Assembly: GCA_964023205.1 (NCBI GenBank) | Contig: OZ026840.1 | Location: 33,583,336 to 33,647,335 of the forward strand | Length of the DNA stretch: 64,000 nt | Direction: 5' to 3' | Source: Lutraria lutraria | Lineage: Eukaryota > Mollusca > Bivalvia > Venerida > Mactridae | Shown: positions 38,215 to 48,545 of the stretch, in pieces | Layout: the number at the start of each line of letters is the position of its first letter | Position numbering within the stretch: the stretch's first letter is position 1 | Program-made: the position numbers and the translations under genes | The notes under the pieces: model-generated | What the model was told of the DNA's origin: nothing | What the model saw: only the letters and a program-made list of their open reading frames with translations | Database searches by the model: none

Positions 38215-38550
38215 ATGGATTGGTGGTCAAGTATTACCGCGCTGGGCTACTAATCAAAGGTCGTTGGTTCAAATCTCTGTTCCGTCTTCCAATATTTCAG
38301 GCACGCTTTTTCCCCTGTTCCCATCATAATTACTAAGCCTAGTATACTGTGTTTAAAACGGTTGAGACGTGTAGCGGTACTTTACACTAGACACGATAAA
38401 GAACCACGGGAATATCTATTTTAAATAAGAGTGGGGGTATAAAAATGCACGGTCCTCCCGTACCTTCTCTCCCCTCTCTCAAGGAAGTTCTGAAATGACG
38501 ATAACTGTCCATCGAATGGACCGTTAAACAACAGATAAACAAATAAAAAC
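38215..38550 (+). mobile_element. tRNA-derived SINE, bivalve type
   Basis: The head has 'GGTGGTCAAGTATTACCGCG' (A box) and 'GGTTCAAATC' (B box). The body contains ACGATAAAGAACCACGGG and AATAAGAGTGGGGGTATA. The tail is CCGTTAAACAACAGATAAAC followed by AAATAAAA. The body and tail wording is typical of bivalve SINEs. A tail fragment recurs at 29202. Confidence 0.85.
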
Positions 38551-38988
38551 GTACACATCGTCTTTTCGATTCTTTCTTTACATGTATATATCGTTAATAT
38601 TCACGACCAAAGACGTTGAGTTATTGTCCTTATGTCGTGAATAAATGTTTATTGCCTCGTTAGCTCGTTAGTAAGCATATAGATGGATGTGTGATGATAC
38701 ATGTTTTTTTCCCAGACATGAACATATTCAGGTACGTAAAACACTGCTCAGTTAGGATAATTATATAGTGTGACGCGGTGGTCGAGACCACTATTACGGT
38801 GTACACCGGTGTCATATTGTGCAAATTATCATTAGGCAAGTAGGCTGATTCTATAAACTGACTTATAGACCCGTTTTACCTGTTCAGACAATGGTTGTTA
38901 ACTTTTGTGTACACATAAAATGAAACATCACTATTACAATGTCATTATTCTGAGTGAACAGGAGTAAGTTAATTTACATACGAATGAA
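38551..38988. other. Intergenic, nothing recognised
   Basis: No feature supported. Confidence 0.4.
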
Positions 38989-39605
38989 CGTGAACTGTAC
39001 CGATTATGGTATTTATTAAGTACAGTGCAACTTCTCCGGAGCGGCCCTCTTTCTTGTACAACAAACGTGAACTATACCGATTATGGTATTTATTAAGTAC
39101 AGTGCAACCTCTCCAGATCGGCCCTCTTTCTTGTACAACAAACGTGAACTATACCGATTACGGTATTTATTAAGTACAGTGCAACCTCTCCAGATCGGCC
39201 CTCTTTCTTGTACAACAAACGTGAACTATACCGATTATGGTATTTATTAAGTACAGTGCAACTTCTCCGGAACGGCCCTCTTTCTTGTACAACAAACGTG
39301 AACTATACCGATTACGGTATTCATTAAGTACAGTGCAACCTCTCCAGATCGGCCCTCTTTCTTGTACAACAAACGTGAACTATACCGATTACGGTATTTA
39401 TTAAGTACAGTGCAACCTCTCCAGACCGGCCCTCTTTCTTGTACAACGAACTTGAACTGTACCGATTATGGTATTTATTAAGTACAGTGCAACCTCTCCA
39501 GATCGGCCCTCTTTCTTGTACAACAAACGTGAACTGTACCGATTACGGTATTTATTAAGTACAGTGCAACCTCTCCAGATCGGCCCTCATTCTTATACAA
39601 CAAGC
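38989..39605. repeat. 77-bp tandem array, eight units, containing a MITE end
   Basis: Units start with CGTGAACTRTACCGATTAYG at 38989, 39066, 39143, 39220, 39297, 39374, 39451 and 39528, exactly 77 bp apart. Each carries TACAGTGCAACCTCTCCAGA, the left terminus of MITE family C, plus CGGCCCTCTTTCTTGTACAA. Variants alternate (CTTCTCCGGA versus CCTCTCCAGA). The array runs directly into the remainder of one family C element. Confidence 0.95.
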
Positions 39606-39731
39606 TCCCTAATACAACAGTATGATTTCCCCCAAGCTATCAATTTAACCTCAATAGAGCAACAACCTCTTAACAACAACATGATTTTGCTTCACCCAAA
39701 GGGTGTCACTTTGGAGAGGTTGTACTGTATA
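39570..39731. mobile_element. MITE family C, complete copy at the array edge
   Basis: From ACAGTGCAACCTCTCCAGAT in the last 77-bp unit through 'TAGAGCAACAACCTCTTAAC' to TTTGGAGAGGTTGTACTGTA. This element is the apparent source of the tandem units to its left. Confidence 0.8.
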
Positions 39732-40561
39732 CTGTGGAATCATTAATTTTCGTCGGGGATTTAATTTCGTGGATTTCGTGGGTCGGCTCATCCCCAGCGA
39801 ATTAAAATGCAGAGATAATGCATTTCTTTTCAAAAATCAAAATCCACGATTATGTCCCCACGAAATAGCCATTTTAATAAAAACCACGAAAATCGAGCAC
39901 AACGAAAATAAATGAAAATATAGTATTCTCAAATTTTCATTTTAGACTGTATAGTATATATAAATTATATACTTTATTATATAGATATATAGATTTACAT
40001 GTAGATACGTATGTGTATAATTTAATAAGGCCTTATGAAACACAAAGCTGAGTTTCAATAACCATTAATTGAACTTTTAAACTCTCGTAATAAAACCAAT
40101 TAAATACTGCATGACCATAGTCGATAAGTTATTGAACAGAATCATTTTGCTAAGTAACAAAGTCAATTGTTAGCACTAATACCAGTTGACAATCATAACA
40201 ACTAGATATTTGATACAAATTAGCTACAATATAGAATTGTACTAATTATACTTCATCATTTTTTGTCTAAACTATAGTAAAACCTCATTTTGCGACCATC
40301 TAAATATTGCAACCGTCTCAATACAACGGCCGCTTACTTTTCTTCTACATTTGAACAGCATAATGATACCACATCAGAGCTAAGACCTGTCTGATAGTTG
40401 TTCATACTTCATGAACTATTCATGATCTATTCATGAAGTATGCAAGAATAGTTCAAAGAAAAAATATTCATGACTTGTTTTCAAAGGATAATCCTATCTC
40501 AAATGTGGCCACTATATCTATCTTTTCCTGTATAAGACCTTGTTACATAATTTACTGATAT
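39732..40561. other. Intergenic
   Basis: At 40283-40330 a terminus-like 'AAAACCTCATTTTGCGACC' suggests a diverged MITE end. At 40408-40447 CATACTTCATGAA and TTCATGAAGTATG form an imperfect palindrome without target repeats. No gene. Confidence 0.4.
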
Positions 40562-40593
40562 CAAGGACTTATATACATGTATATAAGTCCTTG
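40562..40593. mobile_element. Palindromic micro-insertion, copy 5 (32 bp, TSD CTGATAT)
   Basis: A perfect palindrome of CAAGGACTTATATACA with its complement. The 7-bp repeat CTGATAT is at 40555-40561 and 40594-40600. Confidence 0.9.
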
Positions 40594-40746
40594 CTGATAT
40601 CTAGACTAAAGACCAAATAAATAATTCATTTTATTTCCACATGTTTCCGTGTATTTCTCGTTTACCTGCAGCTTGTATCACGTTATACAGTAAACATTAA
40701 TAGTCGAACCGTCAGAATTTCCAATATCAATATATATCCCTATCAC

Positions 40747-40782
40747 CAAGGACTTATATACATGTATGTATATAAGTCCTTG
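40747..40782. mobile_element. Palindromic micro-insertion, copy 6 (36 bp, TSD CTATCAC)
   Basis: CAAGGACTTATATACATG pairs with its second half except for one base at the centre. The 7-bp repeat CTATCAC is at 40740-40746 and 40783-40789. It lies 153 bp from copy 5 and directly abuts a SINE. Confidence 0.9.
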
Positions 40783-40789
40783 CTATCAC

Positions 40790-41050
40790 TAACAGCTGCG
40801 GTCGTGGTCCAGGGTTAGTTGACTAGATTTGTAACCCGCCGTCCCGGGTTCGAGTACCAGTCGCGGCACGTCATACCCTGCTATGAAAATTTGACAAAAA
40901 TATCGATTTTCCTCCATATATGGAGAAGTTCCTTACTCCCTTTTGAAAGACACTGGTAAGAATACAGTCAAGGAATACTGCTAAGGACGGAACCAGCCGC
41001 CGTGAATAACTGAAATAACGTAGAGATACGGCGTTAAACCCACAAAAAAT
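40790..41050 (+). mobile_element. tRNA-derived SINE, family with GGCGTTAAACCC tail, copy 1
   Basis: The head holds GTGGTCCAGGGTTAGTTGAC and a B box GGGTTCGAGTACC. The conserved 3' region is AAGAATACAGTCAAGGAATA, then GCCGCCGTGAATAACTGAAA and GGCGTTAAACCC. The 3' region is shared with 59525-59790. Confidence 0.85.
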
Positions 41051-41556
41051 GAAGACCGTCCACCCTCTTTCTGTATTCGGTCTTAATGAAAAGACGTGGT
41101 TCTTGTCATTCGTGAATGCCTGTAGGCCATTAATATTTCATCCAATGGTTTAACTGGGAAACACACGTTTTCATACACACAAGACACTCATCACTTGTTT
41201 TTATTTCGTCCGTTTTTTACGCTTGACGCAAGGAAAGCTATATGTACATCAAACACAGAGCGTACAATTTACTAACGATATCAACCGCGATCGTGATCAT
41301 ATACCAATGCTACAAACTAAGGAATGTTGATTGAAACCCATCATCAGTGTGTTAATGGCATTATTGATTGGAAATTACTGACTATGGATTAAATTAAACT
41401 AAGAAGTTTGTGTTATCATTATATCAGAACGTATGAACAGTTCAAGTTAGGCATTCGAATGTTTACGTGAATCTCAATACTAGTATACTGGACATAACAC
41501 ACATTAATTCACGTAAGATAAAGTTTGAAAAGATGTCATAACATTCACGATTAAGC
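41051..41556. other. Upstream region of the sulfotransferase gene
   Basis: AT-rich, no repeat recognised. It should hold the promoter, but no motif can be assigned. Confidence 0.4.
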
Positions 41557-42828
41557 ATGGCAGTAAAGAAACATGCGCTTTTGTTTAATATCTTCCTAGC
41601 AGCAAATGTTTTGATAATCTTCACGTGTACGTATGTTTCTCGTTTCGGACACAAAGCGCTGAACAATTTCAATAGAACTATGGTTCCTTGCAGACATTTA
41701 GTGGATAACAGTACGTGCGAAGTGACTTGGACTAGGCATACATTAGAAAATGGAAATAATTACACTAATGTAGAATTTAAAACTTTGTTCAACTCTGATT
41801 TAGTTTACCAAAATACTAAAATGATCCATGATCATTTATACAGTCTTCCAGAGAATCAGACGTGTAAGAGACAATATCCAACGTGTATTCTGTTGGGAGT
41901 ATACAAGTGTGGCACTAGAGAAATGATGGACTTTATCAGCATTCATCCGAATGTTCAAATTAAAAGGCATCCATACGAATTTGGTTATTTTATTAGTGAC
42001 AAATACATAAGGAGCCCACCTGGTTTAGATTGGTACCGTCAGCAGTTACCGTGTATTTATGAAGATCAAGTGTCTTTGACGAAACATGCAGGATATTTCG
42101 CTGACCCTAGAGTACCAGAAAGAATATACAAGGTTAACAAAGACACTAAACTCGTACTAATGGTACGTGATCCCGTGCAACGTTTTATGTCGCACGTTTG
42201 GTTCACTTATAAGAAACTCTCGCTATCAGATTTGATTAAACTCATACACACAGCCTTAAGTATGGAATTCATTAAAAGAGAAAAAAGATTTGCGAGATCA
42301 AAGTTCGGTTGGAATGGAAATAAGCAATACAATCTTAATGCCACAAGAGTGAGTGTGAGATCAAACGTCTCGCAGTATAAAAGAAAGCTAGGAGGACAAG
42401 TACTACCCGGAAGTATTGGAAGCAGCCAGCCCCGAATGAGAAGTGCAATTTTACACAGACTGTTGAAATACTCCGTGTACGATGAACCATATGCTCGATA
42501 TATGAACTATTTCAAGAAAGATCAACTGCATGTCATAGAATCAGAAGACTTTAAAAACGATCCTGCAACAGTTCTTTACAAACTTGAAACTTTTCTAGAT
42601 ATTCCACACCGAATACAAAGAGATATGTTTGTTTATAATTCACAGAAGAAATATTATTGTATTAAATCATTGAATGAGACACAAGTCTGTTACGATAACA
42701 ACAGGGGCCACGACTACATGATGGATATCGATCAAGTGACTAAAAATAAATTAAGGGCTTTCTTTCGTCCTCATAATGAGCGATTCTTTTCTCTAATAGG
42801 TAAGCGCTTTGATAACTGGTACAAATAA
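41557..42828 (+). CDS. Heparan-sulfate-type sulfotransferase (Golgi, type II membrane), intronless
   Basis: A 423-residue protein expected to transfer sulfate from PAPS to a glycosaminoglycan or other glycan in the Golgi lumen. A short basic N-terminus and one membrane helix (about 8-27) give type II topology. The Sulfotransfer_1 domain starts near 107. The 5'-phosphosulfate loop is LLGVYKCGTRE (112-122, Lys117). A Glu at 141 in PYEFGYF aligns with the catalytic Glu of 3-O-sulfotransferases. GLDWYRQQLP (156-165) matches that family. The 3'-phosphate site is LVLMVRDPVQRFMSH (199-213, Arg204 and Ser212). YARYMNYF and DQLHVIESEDF follow. Cys368 and Cys378 match the conserved C-terminal pair, and FRPHNERFF ends the fold. 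Four or more NxS/T sequons lie in the luminal part. Closest in style to HS3ST/NDST enzymes, but the variable loop 215-300 is unusual, so substrate is uncertain. An AATAAA overlaps the stop region. Confidence 0.9.
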   Translation: MAVKKHALLFNIFLAANVLIIFTCTYVSRFGHKALNNFNRTMVPCRHLVDNSTCEVTWTRHTLENGNNYTNVEFKTLFNSDLVYQNTKMIHDHLYSLPENQTCKRQYPTCILLGVYKCGTREMMDFISIHPNVQIKRHPYEFGYFISDKYIRSPPGLDWYRQQLPCIYEDQVSLTKHAGYFADPRVPERIYKVNKDTKLVLMVRDPVQRFMSHVWFTYKKLSLSDLIKLIHTALSMEFIKREKRFARSKFGWNGNKQYNLNATRVSVRSNVSQYKRKLGGQVLPGSIGSSQPRMRSAILHRLLKYSVYDEPYARYMNYFKKDQLHVIESEDFKNDPATVLYKLETFLDIPHRIQRDMFVYNSQKKYYCIKSLNETQVCYDNNRGHDYMMDIDQVTKNKLRAFFRPHNERFFSLIGKRFDNWYK

Positions 42829-43371
42829 ATAGAATGTCTTCATGTGTGATACACAATGCATTACGTAATTGCACAGGAGACGCTGAATTTGAAAATTCAA
42901 AGAGTTGCTGTGACCTGAAATATTCAATACCTCTTCATTGATTTTCATGATTTTCTTCATTATTTCATTATTTTCTCCACTGCGCATTGCCTGTTCGAAT
43001 TCTCCAAAATGGGGTCCTCAAGAAAGCTTCTGAGGAACATTGACGTAGTTTTTCCTTAAGCTCAAACACGCAAATTCCGGGTTAAGCGGTCGACATACAA
43101 ATATCCATGACCCGAAATCATGGAAATGTCTCTTCGTTTGTTACACATACTGTAGTTACATACGAATGGTAGTAAATTTGTAATTAGAATGAATGAATTC
43201 ATATCATTTCAACCCAACACTTACATATCGTCTCTTCAATCATCGAGGAAGAAGGGGAGCACTTTGTCAATTGATTTCCATAGCATAGCCGTCACTCGCT
43301 CGGCGCTCATTAATTTTTATGCGGATCAGTGCTACGCTTTTCTACATCCGCCATGCAATTGTTAAAGGCCC
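42829..43371. other. Intergenic, nothing recognised
   Basis: 3' flank of the sulfotransferase gene with no supported feature. Confidence 0.4.
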
Positions 43372-43722
43372 ATTAGCTTTTTGAATTTAGTAATACAGAA
43401 CATTAGATAAAATGATAGTAAAACATAATGAAATCCATTTTATTTGCTCTAAAACAATATTTAGTTTATTTACATATACCTTTCTTTAGCCACATATCAT
43501 ATTGCCAGATGTTTTTTCTTATATTTTGCATTATCATTAAAAAAAACTGTGTTGTGTTACATTTCTGTATGACTTTTTTGTACTTCGTGTTTAAAAATTA
43601 AAGAAAATTTCGAAATGCTTTTAATGCAAAGATAAGTCGATCAGTTTCACTGAAAAGACATCTTTCTAGGTAAAATAAGACCTACGCTAAGTTTAACATA
43701 CACAAAGCTAATGGGGCTTTAA
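43372..43722. mobile_element. TTAA-flanked MITE
   Basis: The element spans 43376-43718 (343 bp) with ends AGGCCCATTAGCTTTTTG and, inverted, AGCCCCATTAGCTTTGTG. TTAA directly precedes and follows it (43372-43375, 43719-43722). TTAA targets are used by piggyBac and Kolobok elements. No coding capacity. Confidence 0.8.
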
Positions 43723-45798
43723 ACAGTTTCCATTGGCTAATTTACATCCGATCCAGTACTACCCACAGACGCTTGTTTAGAAAAAATTACCCCACCCACC
43801 ACGTTCGCTCTTATGACTACCAGTGTATACATACATAGAAGATAACAAGCTCTAAACGAAAGCAGAACATATTTTGGGGGTTTTTCAAACAAATATTGCA
43901 CTTGCGTCATAATTTCTGGCTTCTATGCACAATTACATCTTTTTTAATTCTATCGACGCCGCTCTCACACTCAAACTTGCAAATACAAGTGTAAATTCCG
44001 ACGATTTCCAATTATTTTGTATCGGGGGCTGCTGCGATCGAGAAAATGCTATTTTTAGACATTTTAAAGCGTTTCCGCCTGACCTACGGTCACGTATTTG
44101 GTCAATATCCACACAGAGTTGTCGTTCCTGTGCAATATACACATACATCAGTTTGGTACCCAAATCGAATTTTAGTTTCGGACAGTCTTTTGTGCAATAT
44201 GTGGAATTCAAAGCATTGTGCGTCTTGGTAAGTATTTTATAAAATTCTTTAGTTACTTATTAAATTTAATTACCTATAGATATTAATTACGAGTTATATT
44301 AGTAATAAAATTAAACAGGTTGGTGTCATATACACATGGTTTTGTTCATATGTTATCTAAAGAAAAAAATTACACTTTAATCGAGAAGTTGTGTTTTACC
44401 ATAAATTAATTTTACTTAGTTAGGGGGATATGTTAATAATTAAGGTTCAACTATAAAGTCTGTCATCGCTGGTGTGACAATCATCTTTTATTGACATTAA
44501 TTGCAATTAATTTTATTTTTGCAGTTATTTCCTTTCATATTATGTTCTTTTTGTTTCTCTATTATTGCTTAACGATTTGGACTACCGGTTTAAATAGATT
44601 ATCTTAACAGTATATGCATCAAAATATATATTTTTTACACTTCAATTAACTTGTTATTTAAAATAGTCTATGAACATTTGTTAAAGTGTCTGAACAAATT
44701 TACCGTTACATAGTATTAGTGTGTGTGACAGTGAGTCATTTGTGGAATTTATGAATTAGTGTTGTATTATTCAATGTAACATTGTCTGATTCGTGTTTAG
44801 AGTGGAGAAACTGGGCGTCCCAGGCAGTATAGATCGAGTATGTTGTGGTGTCTGTGATATGTGGCAATACAGATCACGCAACACCGGTGATTAAGTGTTT
44901 TTTATTTATTTCGGTTTATATATTATTATATATAATGTCAATATTTACTACTTATTCTTGATACTAAATATAGTGGCTCACTTTATAGCCATATACATTT
45001 TGTATAAAATATGTATACATTGTACTTATGATTTGAAACTCGTACAAATAGATATGCACACAATATTTCTTCATATATATATAGAAAAATTGCGTTTTAC
45101 ACAAATTTTCATTTCGTTTCATCATTACTATTGTTGACCAAATACCAATTTTGAATTGTTTTTTAGACATCATCACCGGAACATGTAAATGATACTCGAT
45201 TTAAGTGTTTAGAGGGAGATCATTGTATGGTCATTGAGTGTGAGTTGGCCAAAAATAACTTGGCAATCGTACTAAATTTATGACAATAAACATTAAAAAT
45301 ATTCACCCTACAAGTGACGGCAAAATATCAATAATTATATAACACATAATTCATAATTCTGTATTTTCCTTACGCCATTCTTCTATTGCAAGGAGCAATC
45401 GATCGATTTTTATGTTTATTTTCATTGTAGCGTTTGTATGCTTTTCCATTTGATTAAATATTTGATCAAGTACTGCCTTAAAGTACTTGTAATGTTGTTG
45501 GTAAGTGTGACATGATAAGTACCTTTTCGTTAATGTAAATAATAATTATCTCGATTCATTATTATTCATTAAAGTCCTCTTTATCATACTTTTTCAGAAT
45601 TGTCATATTGTTCTTCATCCTCAATGAATAATGTTTATCTTTATAGATCTATGTAATCTGCATTTTTTCTTCCTTTTTTCTCTTCACGTTTTTGTCATTG
45701 TTATGTTTGTAACAAGATAATTTGTGTATAAATTACTTAATAAAATTGTGTTTTGTTCTGTTCTGTTCTGCTCTTGTTCCCAAATCATTGGGCAAAGA

Positions 45799-45870
45799 CA
45801 AAGACATTTTTTTAGAAAAACACCCCGCCCACCACGGTCGCACTTACCACTATAATACTATATATGCATT
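45799..45870. repeat. Internal degenerate TIR copy
   Basis: CAAAGACATTTTTTTAGAAA, then CACCCCGCCCACCACGGTCG, then CACTTACCACTATAATACTA parallel the first ~75 bases of the left TIR of the surrounding element, in the same orientation. It suggests an older, nested or rearranged member of the family. Confidence 0.75.
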
Positions 45871-45914
45871 GATATGTTTTTTTTGGACATGTTACTACAT
45901 TATTTAATCTGCAC

Positions 45915-46400
45915 TATACGTTGTGTCGTGTGCAACTCCCATCGTTCTGCAAGGTCAATGTCACATGTATGCTTAAAAGTAATAATTTTGGTATTTTTGG
46001 TGTCTTCGCTCTGTAAATTTGCCATTCATTGAACGATTCTTACATAAGTCAATACATTTGTTCAAAAGGTCATCATTTAGTTATTTTTGGCGTGTCCGTT
46101 TTGTAACTTTGCTATTCTTATAAATATTTGATATTATTACATAACATGCATTATACGCTGTGTTGCGCGCAACTCTCATTGCTCTAACTCCGACGTCAAT
46201 GTCATAAGTAGGGTTAAAAGATAATAATTTTTGTGTTTTGGGCGTGTCCGCTCTGCAACTTCGTAATTCATTCAAATATTTTTACATAAATGAATACATG
46301 TGTTAACTGTCATTATACAAAATGTCGCGCTTAACTCCAAAGGTGAAGGTCACACTTTGAGGTTACAGGCAAAGCATGGATATTTTATCTCTGTGTGTGT
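45915..46400. repeat. Degenerate tandem units inside the 3.56-kb element
   Basis: 'TGTCGYGYGCAACTCYCATYG' type words recur near 45920, 46160 and 46320. 'TGTCCGCTCTGCAACTT' type words recur near 46005, 46090 and 46245. This is a diverged bivalve-style tandem repeat, followed by a run of about 19 G with interruptions at 46398-46418. Confidence 0.6.
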
Positions 46401-47329
46401 GGGGGGGGGGGGGGGGTATTCGTCCATCCTGTGACAAAACAATAATAACTTTTATTTTTTCTTCAATTTAATTACACATGTATATACAATGAAATTGAAT
46501 GATATGAATGATATATTTTTTTGTAATATAATTTTTTTTCCTCCACACAGGTTACAAGAAATATACGAATTCACATCTTCAATTAAGCAGTACTCTTCTG
46601 CTATAAAAAAAGAAGAAATGTTTTATGTAGGCATGTCCGAAAAAGATGTCTGCCTTCTCAAAAACAGTAAAAATGTCACTGATATAATACCATCCCCCTA
46701 TTTTGTCAGTTCTCAATGTAATGATGAAGTGCATGTTTCAATGTTACTAAACATAGTGAAATATTACAAAGAAAAGGAGAAAAATACTTACAAATGTGTA
46801 TATTAAAGTCCAAAACACCTTGTAAAAATTACAAATAATAAAATACTTACAAATGTGAAATATTTAAATGTCCAAAACCCCCGAAATTCAGCCGACACAC
46901 CGTTTCAACACAACACCAATATGTCCAGGTAATCGGCCCCTTACACTGCGTTATCGTAGTTACGAAATGCAGGGAACAAGACAAACCGCGGTACGCGCTA
47001 ATAGTCTAGTTGTCGCCTGCTTACGTTTTTGTGACAAATGTTCGATCGCAACAGCCCCCACAGTGCAAAACGTGAAAAAGTTGGAATTCTACGATATTCA
47101 GTTTAGTAGACCGTGGAAAGCGTGTCAGTTAAAAAAGAAAAGCCGTTTTAACTAAGCAAAACAGGATTCCAATGTAAGTTTACCTTTCGTTTGTAAATAA
47201 AACCCAAAAATGTGTTCTGCTTTCGTTTAGAGCTTGTTATCTTAGACTATGTATGTATACACTGGTAGTCATAAGAGCGAACGTGGTGGGTGGGGTAATT
47301 TTTTCTAAACAAGCGTCTGTGGTACTACC

Positions 47330-47750
47330 GACTGTGATTTACTATACAAACGTATATACATGTACATGTTCATGAAGTTAAAAATAATACACCTGTTAAT
47401 AGCATATAACAGTGTTCTTCGTTGAAACTACTCGTGCATTGAAATACCGTTTAATCATTATACACTAAGGGATAAAATCATTTGTTTCTGGTAGCATGCT
47501 CATTAGAAATAGGAACTTTAGGATAGGAAATTGATTGGTACTTGAAAGCGTGTGAAAAGGGAAACAAACAGAAAGTGGATGTGCCACTCCTTGGACTTAA
47601 TATCGCAGTAGGTCGGTTAACCAGAGACAAACATTTTTCTGTCGCCAGTTTTTAAATGCGTTTCATTTTTTGAGACTGAATTGATAACCCCCATTTGCTT
47701 ATCTACACTTCTTCGTTTGAAGGTGGGTTAAAATAATAAGAACGTGTTTA
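47330..47750. other. Intergenic with an inverted family B MITE
   Basis: At 47515-47635 an inverted copy of MITE family B (AAAGCGTGTGAAAAGGGAAA, GTGGATGTGCCACTCC). No gene. Confidence 0.5.
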
Positions 47751-48545
47751 TGCCCCCGCATCGATAGATCGGGGGCATATTGTTTTTGGTCTCTCAGTTT
47801 GTCTGTTTGTACCAAACTTTAACATTGCCTATAAAATCAAAACGCCTGCACCTACATTCATTAAACATCATATGTAGGTTCCTCATGACAACCTCTACAG
47901 GATCTGTGCATTTTCAGGTCAGTAGGTCAAAGGTCAAGGTCGCAGGGTCATTTCTTTTAGGATACTTCTCCTACATTTTTCATGGGATTTTGACGAAACT
48001 TTCACATACTTGTTGTTACCAAGAGTCCCCACACATATATTCCGAGTTTTGTGATTCGATCATTTTTGACGGAATTATGGCCCTTTGTTTATTTTGTGTG
48101 ATTGTAACAGCGAAATACTCCTTGTCCTTGTTTCCTTGTTTTCTCAAGGGATGTTGATAAAACTTTCATGGAACTATTGTTATCGAGATACCCAATGCAT
48201 GTTGTAAAGGTTTAATGAAACGATAAATTTTGACGGAATTATGGCCCTTTGTTTATTTTGTGCATATGTAATATATAGAGAAATACTCTTTTGTTTGCAA
48301 CTACTTCTGTATTTCTCAAGGGATCTTTACCAAACTTTGATAGAACTATTGTCACCAAGTTCACCAGCTCTTATTGTCAGGGTTTTGTGATTTGATAATA
48401 TTTAGCAGATTTGCGGCCCTTTGTTTGCCTGTACCAAACTTTAACCTTGCCTATTAAATCAAGACGCTACCACCTGCAATCATCAAACTTCATATCTTGG
48501 TTCATCATGACAATCACTACAGGACCTGTGTATTTTCAAAAAGGG
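47751..48545. repeat. Bivalve-type element with TGCCCCCG...CGGGGGCA hairpin start
   Basis: Begins with the short palindrome TGCCCCCGCATCGATAGATC then GGGGGCA. Diverged units follow, with 'ACGGAATTATGGCCCTTTG' near 48069 and 48233 and a variant near 48410, and two copies of 'TGTACCAAACTTTAACNTTG' (47807, 48430). The 125-codon frame here is repeat translation. Confidence 0.75.

Larger units (their letters stand above)
43756..47329. mobile_element. 3.56-kb transposon with 120-bp TIRs and 8-bp TSD
   Basis: Element 43764-47321. The left TIR (43764-43883) and right TIR (47202-47321) start CACAGACGCTTGTTTAGAAA and match almost throughout, with a 3-base indel. The 8-bp direct repeat GTACTACC is at 43756-43763 and 47322-47329. 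Possible exons inside are a frame ending at donor GTAAGT at 44228, a Cys-rich segment near 44802-44882 (VEKLGVPGSIDRVCCGVCDM), a last exon 46551-46806 with acceptor CACACAG, and an open frame 46868-47155. None matches a transposase that I recognise. The 8-bp TSD fits hAT, P, Merlin, MULE or Zisupton types; TIRs this long are unusual for hAT. Confidence 0.85.

Noticed and set aside
38989..39605. Regular direct repeats that could suggest a CRISPR array
   Set aside because: Units are contiguous at 77 bp with no unique spacers, in a eukaryotic genome; it is a satellite.
40408..40447. CATACTTCATGAA...TTCATGAAGTATG palindrome as a micro-insertion
   Set aside because: No target duplication and different termini.
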